A DNA stretch of 6,321 nt from Gammaproteobacteria bacterium (GCA_021774015.1 JAJFJO010000318.1:1-6321); one strand, 5' to 3'. Counted from the first letter of the stretch, positions 1 to 6,273 are shown. Numbers and translations: made by a program. The notes: a model not told the origin generated them from the letters alone.

Positions 1-392
1 CCAAAGAAGATGTTGTGAGGCAAGCACCTAAAAAGCCAGAAGCTACGCAAATGAAAACGGCAGCATTTGAGGCTAAAAAACCAGAAACTGTGCAAGTGAA
101 AACGGCAATACCTGAGCCTAAAAAGCCAGAGACTGTGCAACTGAAAACAGCAGCATCTGAGGCAGTAAAACCAGAAGCGGTGAAACCAGAAGCGGACAAA
201 CCCAAAGCAGCCACAACGAAAGATAGCAATTTTAGCTCTGCAAACTATAAGGGCTTAAGTTCGTCAGAACCTATGGTGCAAGTTACCACAAAGGGTAACA
301 AACCCGAGAACGCAAAACCCAGCGAACCTAAAAAAGAAACATCAGCACCAGCTGAAACTGCACCAACGGATAATAACAAGCCATCAGAATAA
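1..392 (+). CDS. 3' end of a Lys/Pro/Glu/Ala-rich repetitive protein (partial; possibly the RNase E C-terminal tail)
   Basis: The reading frame is open from base 3 to a TAA at 390-392. The codons before the GTG at 15 continue the same Lys/Glu-rich composition, so the gene almost certainly begins outside the window and that GTG is not a start. The visible part is about 129 residues, hydrophilic and low in complexity, with no membrane segment and no cysteine. It begins with 15-residue repeats of the form KKPE-(T/A)-(V/T)-Q-x-KTA, then shrinks to KPEA-type five-residue units. A short less repetitive stretch (SNFSSANYKGLSSSEPMVQV) follows, and the tail is again Pro/Lys/Glu-rich. This is typical of an intrinsically disordered tail. 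From memory, in Pseudomonas the rne gene converges on the murB-kdsB block, and RNase E ends in a disordered Pro/Ala/Glu/Lys-rich scaffold. That makes RNase E a reasonable but unproven guess. TonB-like or surface-anchored proteins are alternatives. No catalytic domain is visible. Confidence 0.75.
   Translation, partial: KEDVVRQAPKKPEATQMKTAAFEAKKPETVQVKTAIPEPKKPETVQLKTAASEAVKPEAVKPEADKPKAATTKDSNFSSANYKGLSSSEPMVQVTTKGNKPENAKPSEPKKETSAPAETAPTDNNKPSE
28..209 (+). repeat. 45-base in-frame tandem repeat decaying into 15-base units
   Basis: Three consecutive 45-base units begin at 28, 73 and 118, each starting with a near-identical CTAAAAA(G/A)CCAGA. They encode 15-residue repeats with the core KKPE-xx-Q-x-KTA. 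A fourth 45-base interval from about 165 to 209 consists of three 15-base units (165-179, 180-194, 195-209) encoding VKPEA, VKPEA and DKPKA. All units are multiples of three, so gain or loss of copies would keep the frame. Units differ mostly by single substitutions, as expected from duplication followed by drift. Confidence 0.9.
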
Positions 393-397
393 AACCT

Positions 398-428
398 ATC
401 CGTCACAGGAAACCTTGTGACGGATTTT
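398..428 (+). terminator. Intrinsic terminator shared by two convergent genes
   Basis: Bases 398-407 (ATCCGTCACA) pair perfectly with 416-425 (TGTGACGGAT), a 10-base-pair stem around an 8-base loop. A short T run follows (425-428). It lies 5 bases after the stop of the plus-strand gene. On the opposite strand it sits about 25 bases beyond the stop of the small secreted-protein gene, where the hairpin is followed by a weaker GGTTTTATT tail. It therefore probably ends transcription in both directions, more strongly on the plus strand. Confidence 0.8.
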
Positions 429-453
429 CCCTTAAGCCAAAGGCAGCCCTAGG

Positions 454-855
454 TTAATGATCACGCTGGCTTTTGGAACACGGTATTACCCCACAATCAA
501 CACCTCGAAGTTTAATGTGCATGCCATTGGTGAGTTTTTTAATGGCCCCCGAATTGCAACCTGGAATTATATTTTTATCTACATAGCCATTGAATCTAAA
601 CTGCTTATTTTGATATCGGATAGGAATATACAAAAATCCTTTTGAATTTGTTTTGAAAATTGGAATTTTTTTGTTTTTTTCAAAAAAATTAACCGCAATC
701 CTTTGAGATGAAAGAGGGATAAAACGATCACTTCCCAAGTCATAACAAAGAACTTTAACAGGAACCTGTAATTGTTTTAAGGCATGAGAAAAACCTGAAA
801 CTGTGATCAGCAAAACTAGCGCAATTAGTTTAAATAGTCGGCAAGCAATTATCAT
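454..855 (-). CDS. Small secreted/periplasmic protein of unknown function, AT-rich
   Basis: I do not recognise this 133-residue protein. It begins with a good signal peptide: MIIACRLFK, then a hydrophobic core (LIALVLLITVS), then GFSHA before LKQ, so signal peptidase I cleavage after residue 25 is likely. The mature part of about 108 residues has four cysteines (37, 100, 121, 126), enough for two disulfides in the periplasm, and reads as alternating short strands. The segment around residues 50-80 faintly recalls a transthyretin/carboxypeptidase-regulatory type beta sandwich, which is only a guess. The ATG at 853-855 is preferred over the in-frame TTG at 865-867. It has GGTGG five bases upstream, the signal peptide starts there, and an extended -10 promoter lies just upstream. 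Composition differs sharply from neighbours: bases 601-720 are 32/120 G+C, against 63/120 in part of kdsB. It stands alone between terminators, which suggests a late, possibly transferred, insertion beside kdsB. Confidence 0.72.
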   Translation of the reverse strand: MIIACRLFKLIALVLLITVSGFSHALKQLQVPVKVLCYDLGSDRFIPLSSQRIAVNFFEKNKKIPIFKTNSKGFLYIPIRYQNKQFRFNGYVDKNIIPGCNSGAIKKLTNGMHIKLRGVDCGVIPCSKSQRDH

Positions 856-885
856 ATTTTCCACCAATGTAGATGTAGTTGCCTA

Positions 886-894
886 ACTATAGCA
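886..894 (-). promoter_or_regulatory. Extended -10 promoter for the secreted-protein gene
   Basis: Read on the minus strand this is TGCTATAGT, a TGn extension joined to a -10 hexamer that matches TATAAT at five of six positions. No convincing -35 lies 16-18 bases upstream, as is common for extended -10 promoters. Transcription would begin near 879, giving a leader of roughly 25 bases before the ATG at 855. The kdsB terminator lies just upstream, so the gene appears to be an independent transcription unit. Confidence 0.5.
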
Positions 895-941
895 GAAAAT
901 GCATTTAGCCCTACTTTCAAAGCCAAATTGCTGTTAAACCT

Positions 942-965
942 AAAAAACGCAGTTAAGCGCGTTTT
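942..965 (-). terminator. Intrinsic terminator after kdsB
   Basis: On the minus strand, AAAACGC (965-959) pairs with GCGTTTT (950-944) around an 8-base loop, and the T run extends to 942. It begins 5 bases beyond the kdsB stop codon, the expected place for the end of the ycaR-kdsB transcript. Only three of the seven pairs are G-C, so termination may be incomplete. Confidence 0.7.
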
Positions 966-970
966 CTAGA

Positions 971-1720
971 TTAAAACATTTTACGGACTCTATCTAGATC
1001 TTTCTCCGTATCAATACCCGGTGGCGTTTTTGTATCAGACACATGCATGAAAACGCGTCCACCATGCCACAGAGTACGTAGCTGCTCTAATGATTCCAAC
1101 TTCTCTAGTGGGCAGGCTACCCAACCCATATAGTCCTCTAAGAAACTCACACGATACCCATAAATGCCTAAATGGCGATAATGATGATCGGCAAGCGTAA
1201 TGTCATTCTTGTTTTCAAACGACTTTAACTCCCAGGGAATCGGCGCGCGAGAAAAATACATGGCATAGTGTCTGCGATTCAAAACAACTTTCACCACATG
1301 AGGGTCAAATAATTCGTCCACATCATGTATCGGTTCACACACAGAAGCAATTTTTACATTGTCATGCTCTGCTAGGCCTTCCGCTAACTCTCGAATAATT
1401 TTTGATTTGATAAGGGGCTCATCACCCTGCAAACAAACAACAATGTCGTCATCCTCATACTCAAGCGCTTGCACTGCCTCAGAGAGTCGTTCTGTGCCTG
1501 ATGCATGCGTCTCTGCTGTCATAACCACTTTTGCGCCAAACCCTTCTGCGACCTCAGCAATACGATTGTCATCGGTAGCAATCACAACGTTTTCAGCACC
1601 ACTTTCGACAGCGCGTTCATACGTGTGTTGCACCATGGGTTTGCCTGCAATATCCAACAACATTTTCCCAGGTAAACGCGTAGACTTGTAACGCGCGGGG
1701 ATGATGACTGAAAATTCCAT
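971..1720 (-). CDS. kdsB: 3-deoxy-manno-octulosonate cytidylyltransferase (CMP-Kdo synthetase)
   Basis: KdsB couples CTP and Kdo to give CMP-Kdo and pyrophosphate, the cytoplasmic activation step that supplies Kdo for the lipopolysaccharide inner core. The 249-residue length is normal for the family. Family motifs are all visible: the nucleotide-binding start VIIPARYKSTRLPGK (5-19), ATDD (48-51), HASGTERLSEA (72-82), LQGDEPL with the metal-binding Asp (97-103), YFSRAPIP (155-162), HLGIYGYR (183-190), and PPGIDTEKDL near the C terminus (233-242). No key residue is missing. The start is fixed: the upstream gene's TAG lies in the same frame two codons before this ATG, and a GAGG sits eight bases upstream. 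It is the second gene of a tight pair with the YcaR-like gene, as in Escherichia coli and Pseudomonas. Unlike in Pseudomonas, no phosphatase or murB gene follows it. Confidence 0.97.
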   Translation of the reverse strand: MEFSVIIPARYKSTRLPGKMLLDIAGKPMVQHTYERAVESGAENVVIATDDNRIAEVAEGFGAKVVMTAETHASGTERLSEAVQALEYEDDDIVVCLQGDEPLIKSKIIRELAEGLAEHDNVKIASVCEPIHDVDELFDPHVVKVVLNRRHYAMYFSRAPIPWELKSFENKNDITLADHHYRHLGIYGYRVSFLEDYMGWVACPLEKLESLEQLRTLWHGGRVFMHVSDTKTPPGIDTEKDLDRVRKMF

Positions 1721-1723
1721 ATG

Positions 1724-1900
1724 CTATGCCTCGCTCTCAGTTAAACGACGCGCTTCATCCATTAGCATAACCGGAATACCCTCGCGGATGGGGTAAGCTA
1801 ATTTATCAAAACGACAAATTAATTCTTGTGCCTTGTGATCGTAAAACAATTTACCTTTGCAGTTTGGGCACGCTAAAATATCGAGTAGATGTTTGTCCAT
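1724..1900 (-). CDS. ycaR: YcaR/UPF0434 family Trm112-like zinc-ribbon protein
   Basis: This 58-codon gene encodes MDKHLLDILACPNCKGKLFY, then QELICRFDKLAYPIREGIPV and a short charged tail. It aligns over nearly its full length with my recollection of E. coli YcaR: the CPxCxGKL knuckle, QELIC, and the L-A-(F/Y)-P-(I/L)-R-(D/E)-GIPV motif. Cysteines at 11, 14 and 29 are the expected metal-site residues. The Trm112 family supplies small zinc-ribbon partners that activate methyltransferases in eukaryotes and archaea; the bacterial role is not settled. The ATG is preceded by GGAG ten bases upstream, and an in-frame TAA six codons upstream excludes a longer start. The stop is three bases from kdsB, which implies co-transcription and probable translational coupling. 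The usual upstream partner lpxK is absent here. Confidence 0.93.
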   Translation of the reverse strand: MDKHLLDILACPNCKGKLFYDHKAQELICRFDKLAYPIREGIPVMLMDEARRLTESEA

Positions 1901-1931
1901 TGTATAAATACTCCATTAGGATTTATTTGTT

Positions 1932-1959
1932 AATTTATCACTTAATGGGAACTATTCAA
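1932..1959 (-). promoter_or_regulatory. Candidate sigma-70 promoter for ycaR-kdsB
   Basis: On the minus strand a TTGAAT -35 (1959-1954) and a TAAATT -10 (1937-1932) are 16 bases apart; each hexamer matches the consensus at four of six positions. The predicted start near 1925 would give a leader of about 25 bases ahead of the ycaR ATG. The boxes are mediocre and the region is AT-rich, so a chance match is possible. A promoter is nevertheless expected somewhere here, because the gene upstream is a tRNA with a possible terminator. Confidence 0.35.
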
Positions 1960-1986
1960 ATAGATTTTGATGCGTTGGGTGTTGAT

Positions 1987-2037
1987 AAAAAGCCGACTTA
2001 TAGCGTGCACGGTTTCAAATCAAGTCTGTGTATGGCT
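1987..2037 (-). terminator. Possible terminator downstream of tRNA-Pro
   Basis: On the minus strand AGCC (2037-2034) and GACTT (2026-2022) can pair with GGCT (1994-1991) and AAGTC (1999-1995). The paired arms are followed by a run of five T (1991-1987). A seven-base bulge separates the arms on one side, and the loop is long although it contains a small palindrome (CGTGCACG). The placement a few bases beyond the tRNA 3' end fits, but the structure is imperfect. Confidence 0.35.
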
Positions 2038-2044
2038 CTGAAAT

Positions 2045-2125
<81 letters not shown>

Positions 2126-2141
2126 AAATAGTAAGCTGGGT

Positions 2142-2169
2142 ATTATACGCATCGAGGTTATTCTTGCAA
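2142..2169 (-). promoter_or_regulatory. Sigma-70 promoter of tRNA-Pro
   Basis: On the minus strand a perfect TATAAT (2147-2142) lies 16 bases after TTGCAA (2169-2164), which matches the -35 consensus at four of six positions. The start site would fall near 2135, about 14 bases ahead of the mature tRNA 5' end, a normal precursor leader. The -35 box lies within the final codons of the upstream regulator gene, so promoter and coding sequence overlap. No terminator separates the two, so the tRNA could also be read from the operon transcript. Confidence 0.75.
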
Positions 2170-2535
2170 TTCCTCTAGCACTTGCTCAAGACTGGCAACT
2201 GCCGTACGTATAGGTTCACTTGTTGGTGCAACCACCTTGGTATCTTTAGATGCGTCACTCGTTAATTGTTGGCGAGCACCTTCGATAGTAAACCCTTCTT
2301 GGTACAATAAACTGCGAATTCGACGAATCAACAAAACATCTTTGCGTTGATAATAACGGCGATTGCCACGACGCTTAGACGGGCTCAACTGAGGAAACTC
2401 TTGTTCCCAGTACCGTAAGACATGAGGCTTGAGATCACATAATTTGCCGACTTCACCAATCGTGAAATACAGCTTCTCAGGGATACCCGGTAACTCAGTC
2501 GTTGTCAGTTTCCCTTTGTTCCTCTGGCTTGACAT
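2158..2535 (-). CDS. MerR-family transcriptional regulator (ihfA-linked type)
   Basis: This is a 125-residue protein with a winged-helix DNA-binding domain of MerR type. The helix-turn-helix runs from about residue 23 to 45 (YFTIGEVGKLCDLKPHVLRY then WEQEF), followed by the wing RRGNRRYYQRKDV (55-67) and the helix IRSLLYQEGFTIEGARQQL (73-91). The C-terminal 30 or so residues are short and predicted helical (SLEQVLEEL), perhaps a dimerisation coil. There is no room for a ligand-binding domain, and the only cysteine (C33) is in the helix-turn-helix, so it is unlikely to be a classical metal or drug sensor. The same kind of gene follows ihfA in Pseudomonas; its targets are, to my knowledge, undefined. 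Its start lies 41 bases inside the end of ihfA, with AGGG nine bases upstream, so translation is probably coupled. Confidence 0.92.
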   Translation of the reverse strand: MSSQRNKGKLTTTELPGIPEKLYFTIGEVGKLCDLKPHVLRYWEQEFPQLSPSKRRGNRRYYQRKDVLLIRRIRSLLYQEGFTIEGARQQLTSDASKDTKVVAPTSEPIRTAVASLEQVLEELQE

Positions 2536-2815
2536 AGTGTTCTACCCTAGATTTGAGTTTATGACCAGCACGAAAAGTAACCACTCTACGTGCGGTGATG
2601 GGAATTTCTTCTCCGGTTTTAGGATTTCTACCTGGACGTTCACTTTTATCACGAAGATTAAAATTACCAAAACCAGATAGTTTTACCGATTCACCGCTTT
2701 CGAGAGAGCGTCTAATCTCCTCAAAAAACAACTCCACCAAATCCTTGGCTTCTCGTTTATTTAAGCCAAGCACATTAAATAAATGCTCAGCAAGGTCAGC
2801 TTTTGTGAGTGCCAT
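2495..2815 (-). CDS. ihfA: Integration host factor subunit alpha
   Basis: IHF-alpha pairs with IHF-beta to bind and sharply bend DNA, acting in nucleoid structure, transcription, replication and site-specific recombination. The 106-residue protein matches E. coli IhfA closely throughout: MALTKADLAEHLF at the start, KDLVELFFEEIRRSLESGE in the dimer helices, VKLSGFGNF (44-52), then the beta-arm RPGRNPKTGEEIPITARRVV (60-79) carrying the intercalating Pro65, and FRAGHKLKSRVE. The C-terminal tail is about seven residues longer than in E. coli and overlaps the start of the regulator gene. The ATG is only three bases after the pheT stop; its likely ribosome site (GAGG) is inside the last pheT codons. 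Linkage to pheST is the standard gammaproteobacterial arrangement. The IHF-beta gene is not in the window. Confidence 0.98.
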   Translation of the reverse strand: MALTKADLAEHLFNVLGLNKREAKDLVELFFEEIRRSLESGESVKLSGFGNFNLRDKSERPGRNPKTGEEIPITARRVVTFRAGHKLKSRVEHYVKPEEQRETDND

Positions 2816-2818
2816 CTC

Positions 2819-5209
2819 TTAAGACCTCAAGGTTGCGTTAAATTCACTTTTCAGAACATCTACAACATTCTGAATAACCTCACTAATTTCACTATCTACA
2901 AGAGTGCGGGATGGGTCTTGAAAGGTCAACCCCAAAGCAACACTTTTTTTATCTTTTTCAACGTGTTCGCCCTGATATATATCAAAAACCTGCAATTTGA
3001 CCAATATTTCACCTACCTTTGACTTGATAGTGGTCAAAACATCTCCCGTAGCTACCGAACGATCTAAAACAAATGCCAAATCTCTTCTAACCCCAGGATA
3101 CTTCGAAACTTGAGAGTACTGGGGCAGATCCACTTGAGACAGATGCTCTGTTACACCCTCAAAGAGAAAGCAAGGTTGCGCCATATCTAATTTCTTAGCA
3201 AGCACAGGATGCAGTGCCCCCAATATGCCACACGGAACACCTTTTTTCTGCAGTATGGCTGTTTGCCCCGGATGCAACGCGGTATGCTCGCCTGCTACCC
3301 ATTCATACTCTTCCTGCGCACCGGATAAGCCCAGCAGAGCCTCAATATCACCCTTGATGTCATAGAAGTCGCCTTTGCGTATTTTCTCACCCCACTGCTC
3401 TTCTGAGGCGCTTCCACATGCAATCAAACCTAGCTTATGGGTCTGCAACCAATCACCCTTATTGTTTTCAAAACATAACCCTGACTCAAACAAGCGAACA
3501 CGGTTATTTTGCCGATTTAAATTATATCGAGCTGCTTCTATCAAACCCGGCCAAATACTCTGGCGCATCACATTCATATTACTCGCAATCGGATTAGTTA
3601 ACTCAATCATCTCTGCATCATCTGGGTAGAATAGTTGCTGCAGCTCTTTGTCGACAAAACTATACGTAATTGCTTCAAAGTAGCCACGCGCAACTAGCAG
3701 TTTATTGATGGTGGGTTGCGTTAAGCGTGTTTCCGAAACAGGCTCCATCGCTAATGTAACTCGCATAGATTGCATCGGTATAGCGTCATACCCATAAATA
3801 CGCGCAAGCTCTTCAATTAAATCCGCCTCTTGCTCAATATCAAATCGATAACTCGGCACGGATAGCTGCCAACCATCCGTCAGGGGCTCAACACCTATTC
3901 CTAATGCTTTTAAAATCCGCTCAACCTCGGCATCGTCAATGCTAATGCCTAATAAACGCTGGATTTGCTCACGACGTAAAGTGACCGTGCGTTCCTGGGG
4001 TAAGGCCTCTGTTGCAACCACTTCGATAACCGGCCCTGCCTTGCCACCTACAATCTCCAACACAAGCTGTGTCGCACGTTCTAGTGCTCTTGTTTGCAGC
4101 TGATAATCAACCCCTCTCTCAAAACGGTACGAGGAATCGGTTGGCAAGCCATGCTGTTTTGCATCACGTCGCACCTGAACGGGATTAAAAAAGGCGCTTT
4201 CCAGAAAAATATCTTCACTGGTTTCACCAACGGCTGATTCCAGCCCACCCATAACTCCAGCAATTGCTTGCGCCTGCTGATTATCCGCAATAACTAGCGT
4301 TGAATCCGTTAATGTAATGTCGCTACCATCAAGCACAGTAATTTTTTCATTTGCTTTAGCAAAACGTACGTCGATACCGCCTGATAACTGGCTCATATCA
4401 AAAGCATGCATCGGTTGGCCCAATTCAAGCATGACATAATTACAAATATCAACGGCAGGGTGAATACAACGAACACCGGCTCTTCTCAATTTTTCTGTCA
4501 TCCATACCGGCGTCTGTGCATTTTTATTAATACCCTTAACAGCTCTACCGGTATAACGCGGACAAGCATCCGGTGCACTAATAGATACATCAAGTACATC
4601 ATCAATAGTCGGTTTCATCGGCTCTAATTTTATAGCCGAAATATCCGCTTTGTTATTAGCGGCTACTTCACGAGCAACACCTGCAATACTTAAGCAGTCA
4701 GCCCGATTAGGTGTTAACTCGATATCAAATATATGATCGTCTAATTGTAAATAGTCACGGAAAGAGGTTCCAAGCGGCGCATCATCCGCCAGCTCCATAA
4801 TATGGCCTTTTTGCTCACGCCCATCTTCAACACCTAATTCGCTCGTTGAGCAAATCATCCCTTGAGATGTCACACCACGAATTTTCGATTTTTTAATTTT
4901 AAAATCACCAGGTAGCACAGCACCAACTACAGCCACAGGCACTTTAATTCCTTGGCGAACATTAACGCCGCCACATACAATATTCAGCGGCTCTGACTCA
5001 GCGATATCGACCTGACACACATTCAATCGATCTGCATCAGGGTGCTTTTCACAAGCCATCACTTGACCGACAATTACTTTGCTAAAAGCCGGAGCTGCTG
5101 TCTCAACAGAATCGACCTCTAACCCCGCCATCGTTAACTGCTGCGCCAACGCATCGGTATCTAACTCCGGATTAACCCATTCGCGTAACCATTGTTCGCT
5201 AAATCTCAT
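2819..5209 (-). CDS. pheT: Phenylalanyl-tRNA synthetase beta subunit
   Basis: PheT forms the cytoplasmic alpha2-beta2 enzyme with PheS. It binds tRNA-Phe and holds the editing site that removes mischarged tyrosine. The 796 residues match the bacterial family length (795 in E. coli). In order: an N-terminal segment (1-38); an EMAP-like OB fold (about 39-150, with HPDADRLNVC and KSKIRGVTSQGMICS); the B3/B4 editing domain (about 210-400, including GQPMHAFD, GVMGG and DSSYRFERGVD); the DNA-binding-like B5 domain (about 405-478); the catalytic-like core (about 490-690); and the C-terminal ferredoxin-fold anticodon-binding domain (about 703-796, starting YPGVRRDLAFVLD). No frameshift or missing block is seen. 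The ATG has AAGGA seven bases upstream, overlapping the pheS stop codon. It is 10 bases from pheS and 3 bases from ihfA. Confidence 0.98.
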   Translation of the reverse strand: MRFSEQWLREWVNPELDTDALAQQLTMAGLEVDSVETAAPAFSKVIVGQVMACEKHPDADRLNVCQVDIAESEPLNIVCGGVNVRQGIKVPVAVVGAVLPGDFKIKKSKIRGVTSQGMICSTSELGVEDGREQKGHIMELADDAPLGTSFRDYLQLDDHIFDIELTPNRADCLSIAGVAREVAANNKADISAIKLEPMKPTIDDVLDVSISAPDACPRYTGRAVKGINKNAQTPVWMTEKLRRAGVRCIHPAVDICNYVMLELGQPMHAFDMSQLSGGIDVRFAKANEKITVLDGSDITLTDSTLVIADNQQAQAIAGVMGGLESAVGETSEDIFLESAFFNPVQVRRDAKQHGLPTDSSYRFERGVDYQLQTRALERATQLVLEIVGGKAGPVIEVVATEALPQERTVTLRREQIQRLLGISIDDAEVERILKALGIGVEPLTDGWQLSVPSYRFDIEQEADLIEELARIYGYDAIPMQSMRVTLAMEPVSETRLTQPTINKLLVARGYFEAITYSFVDKELQQLFYPDDAEMIELTNPIASNMNVMRQSIWPGLIEAARYNLNRQNNRVRLFESGLCFENNKGDWLQTHKLGLIACGSASEEQWGEKIRKGDFYDIKGDIEALLGLSGAQEEYEWVAGEHTALHPGQTAILQKKGVPCGILGALHPVLAKKLDMAQPCFLFEGVTEHLSQVDLPQYSQVSKYPGVRRDLAFVLDRSVATGDVLTTIKSKVGEILVKLQVFDIYQGEHVEKDKKSVALGLTFQDPSRTLVDSEISEVIQNVVDVLKSEFNATLRS

Positions 5210-5219
5210 TGTTTGATCC

Positions 5220-6236
5220 TTAAAATTGTTCTAACAAACGTAAATCATTTTCAAACAATTTACGCAAGTCGTCTATACCGTAGCGCAACATAGCCATTCG
5301 ATCTAAACCGATACCAAAGGCAAAACCCGTAAATTCATCAGGATCAATATTAACATTACGCAGCACATTGGGATGTACCATGCCACAACCCAACACTTCT
5401 AACCAACCACTGTTGCCACATGTGCGACAGCCTTTACCTTTGCAAAGCAGATGCTCAATATCCACTTCAGCAGAAGGTTCAGTAAATGGAAAGTAGGATG
5501 GGCGAAAACGTAGCTTTAATTCCGCTTCAAAAAATTGCGCCATAAACTCATGTAGCAGGGATTTTAATTCACCAAACGTGATATTCGTGTCGATAGCCAG
5601 CCCTTCTAACTGATGAAACATCGGCGTGTGTGTGGTATCAAAGTCGTGGCGAAACACGCGGCCAGGAGTGATTACACGCAAAGGTGGGCGCTCATTTTCC
5701 ATCACACGAATTTGCACGGGTGATGTATGGGTACGTAACACTCGACCATCGGCAAAATAAAACGTATCTTGCGAATCGCGCGCAGGATGATGTTGCGGAA
5801 TATTTAATGCTGCGAAATTATGAAAATCGTCTTCGATCTCAGGACCTTCCGCCACACGAAAACCCATCCCCTGAAATAACTCAACCACACGTTCACGCAC
5901 TCGAGTAACCGGATGCAACGCGGCGACCTGCTGGCCGCGACCCGGTAAAGTGACATCGATTTTTTCAGCTTCAATCTGCTGCTGCAACACTTTATGCTGT
6001 AGCGATTGAATTTGCTCTGTCAGTAGCGCCTGAATTTCTTGCTTCGCGATATTGATGTCTTTACCCAATCGAGGCCGCTCTTCCGCTGACGCTTTACCCA
6101 AGCCTTTCAATAACTCTGTCAGCTGGCCTTTTTTACCTAGATATTGAAGACGCAGGTGCTCAATCGTATCCAGGTCATTCGCTTGATTAATCGATTGTCG
6201 TGCACAGTCCACTAACGTAGTGAGCTCTTCTTGCAT
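5220..6236 (-). CDS. pheS: Phenylalanyl-tRNA synthetase alpha subunit
   Basis: PheS is the catalytic subunit that activates phenylalanine with ATP and charges tRNA-Phe. The 338-residue protein has an N-terminal helical coiled-coil arm (about 1-95), then the class II core: the motif 1 region near TRVRERVVELFQGMGF (111-126), LRTHTSPVQIRVM (167-179), motif 2 GRVFRHDFDTTHTPMFHQLEG (192-212), FPFTEPSAEVDI (249-260) and motif 3 GFAFGIGLDRMAMLRYG (304-320). Ala306 is the residue equivalent to E. coli Ala294 in the phenylalanine pocket, so specificity should be normal. It is 11 residues longer than the E. coli protein, largely from a cysteine-bearing insert at 265-275. The start is certain: a TAG stop lies in frame directly before the ATG, and a purine-rich GAGGGAGAGG site is four bases upstream (6241-6250). 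It heads the pheST-ihfA-merR operon. Confidence 0.98.
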   Translation of the reverse strand: MQEELTTLVDCARQSINQANDLDTIEHLRLQYLGKKGQLTELLKGLGKASAEERPRLGKDINIAKQEIQALLTEQIQSLQHKVLQQQIEAEKIDVTLPGRGQQVAALHPVTRVRERVVELFQGMGFRVAEGPEIEDDFHNFAALNIPQHHPARDSQDTFYFADGRVLRTHTSPVQIRVMENERPPLRVITPGRVFRHDFDTTHTPMFHQLEGLAIDTNITFGELKSLLHEFMAQFFEAELKLRFRPSYFPFTEPSAEVDIEHLLCKGKGCRTCGNSGWLEVLGCGMVHPNVLRNVNIDPDEFTGFAFGIGLDRMAMLRYGIDDLRKLFENDLRLLEQF

Positions 6237-6273
6237 CTAACCTCTCCCTCTTAACTTATGAGCATGCCCCAAC

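Noticed and set aside
457..645. Plus-strand open frame of 62 codons opposite the secreted-protein gene.
   Set aside because: The minus-strand frame has a signal peptide, ribosome site and promoter; this frame has none and lies beyond a terminator for its strand.
865..867. TTG as start of the secreted-protein gene (four more residues).
   Set aside because: The ATG at 853-855 has GGTGG at better spacing and begins directly with the signal peptide; the TTG codon has no ribosome site of its own.
1995..2022. TTGATT and TATAAG boxes as a second promoter between tRNA-Pro and ycaR.
   Set aside because: The spacing is only 15 bases and the boxes overlap the arms of the possible tRNA terminator, so the candidate at 1932-1959 is preferred.
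1901..2044. tRNA-Pro 3' end as an integration site for a mobile element.
   Set aside because: No second copy of the tRNA 3' end, integrase gene or other mobile-element feature is visible beyond the tRNA in this window.
2429..3022. Several plus-strand open frames opposite merR, ihfA and the end of pheT.
   Set aside because: They are shadows of confidently identified genes, with no ribosome sites or recognisable protein features.
4081..4290. A 69-codon minus-strand frame inside pheT.
   Set aside because: It is an alternative frame of the pheT editing domain; pheT is intact in its own frame.
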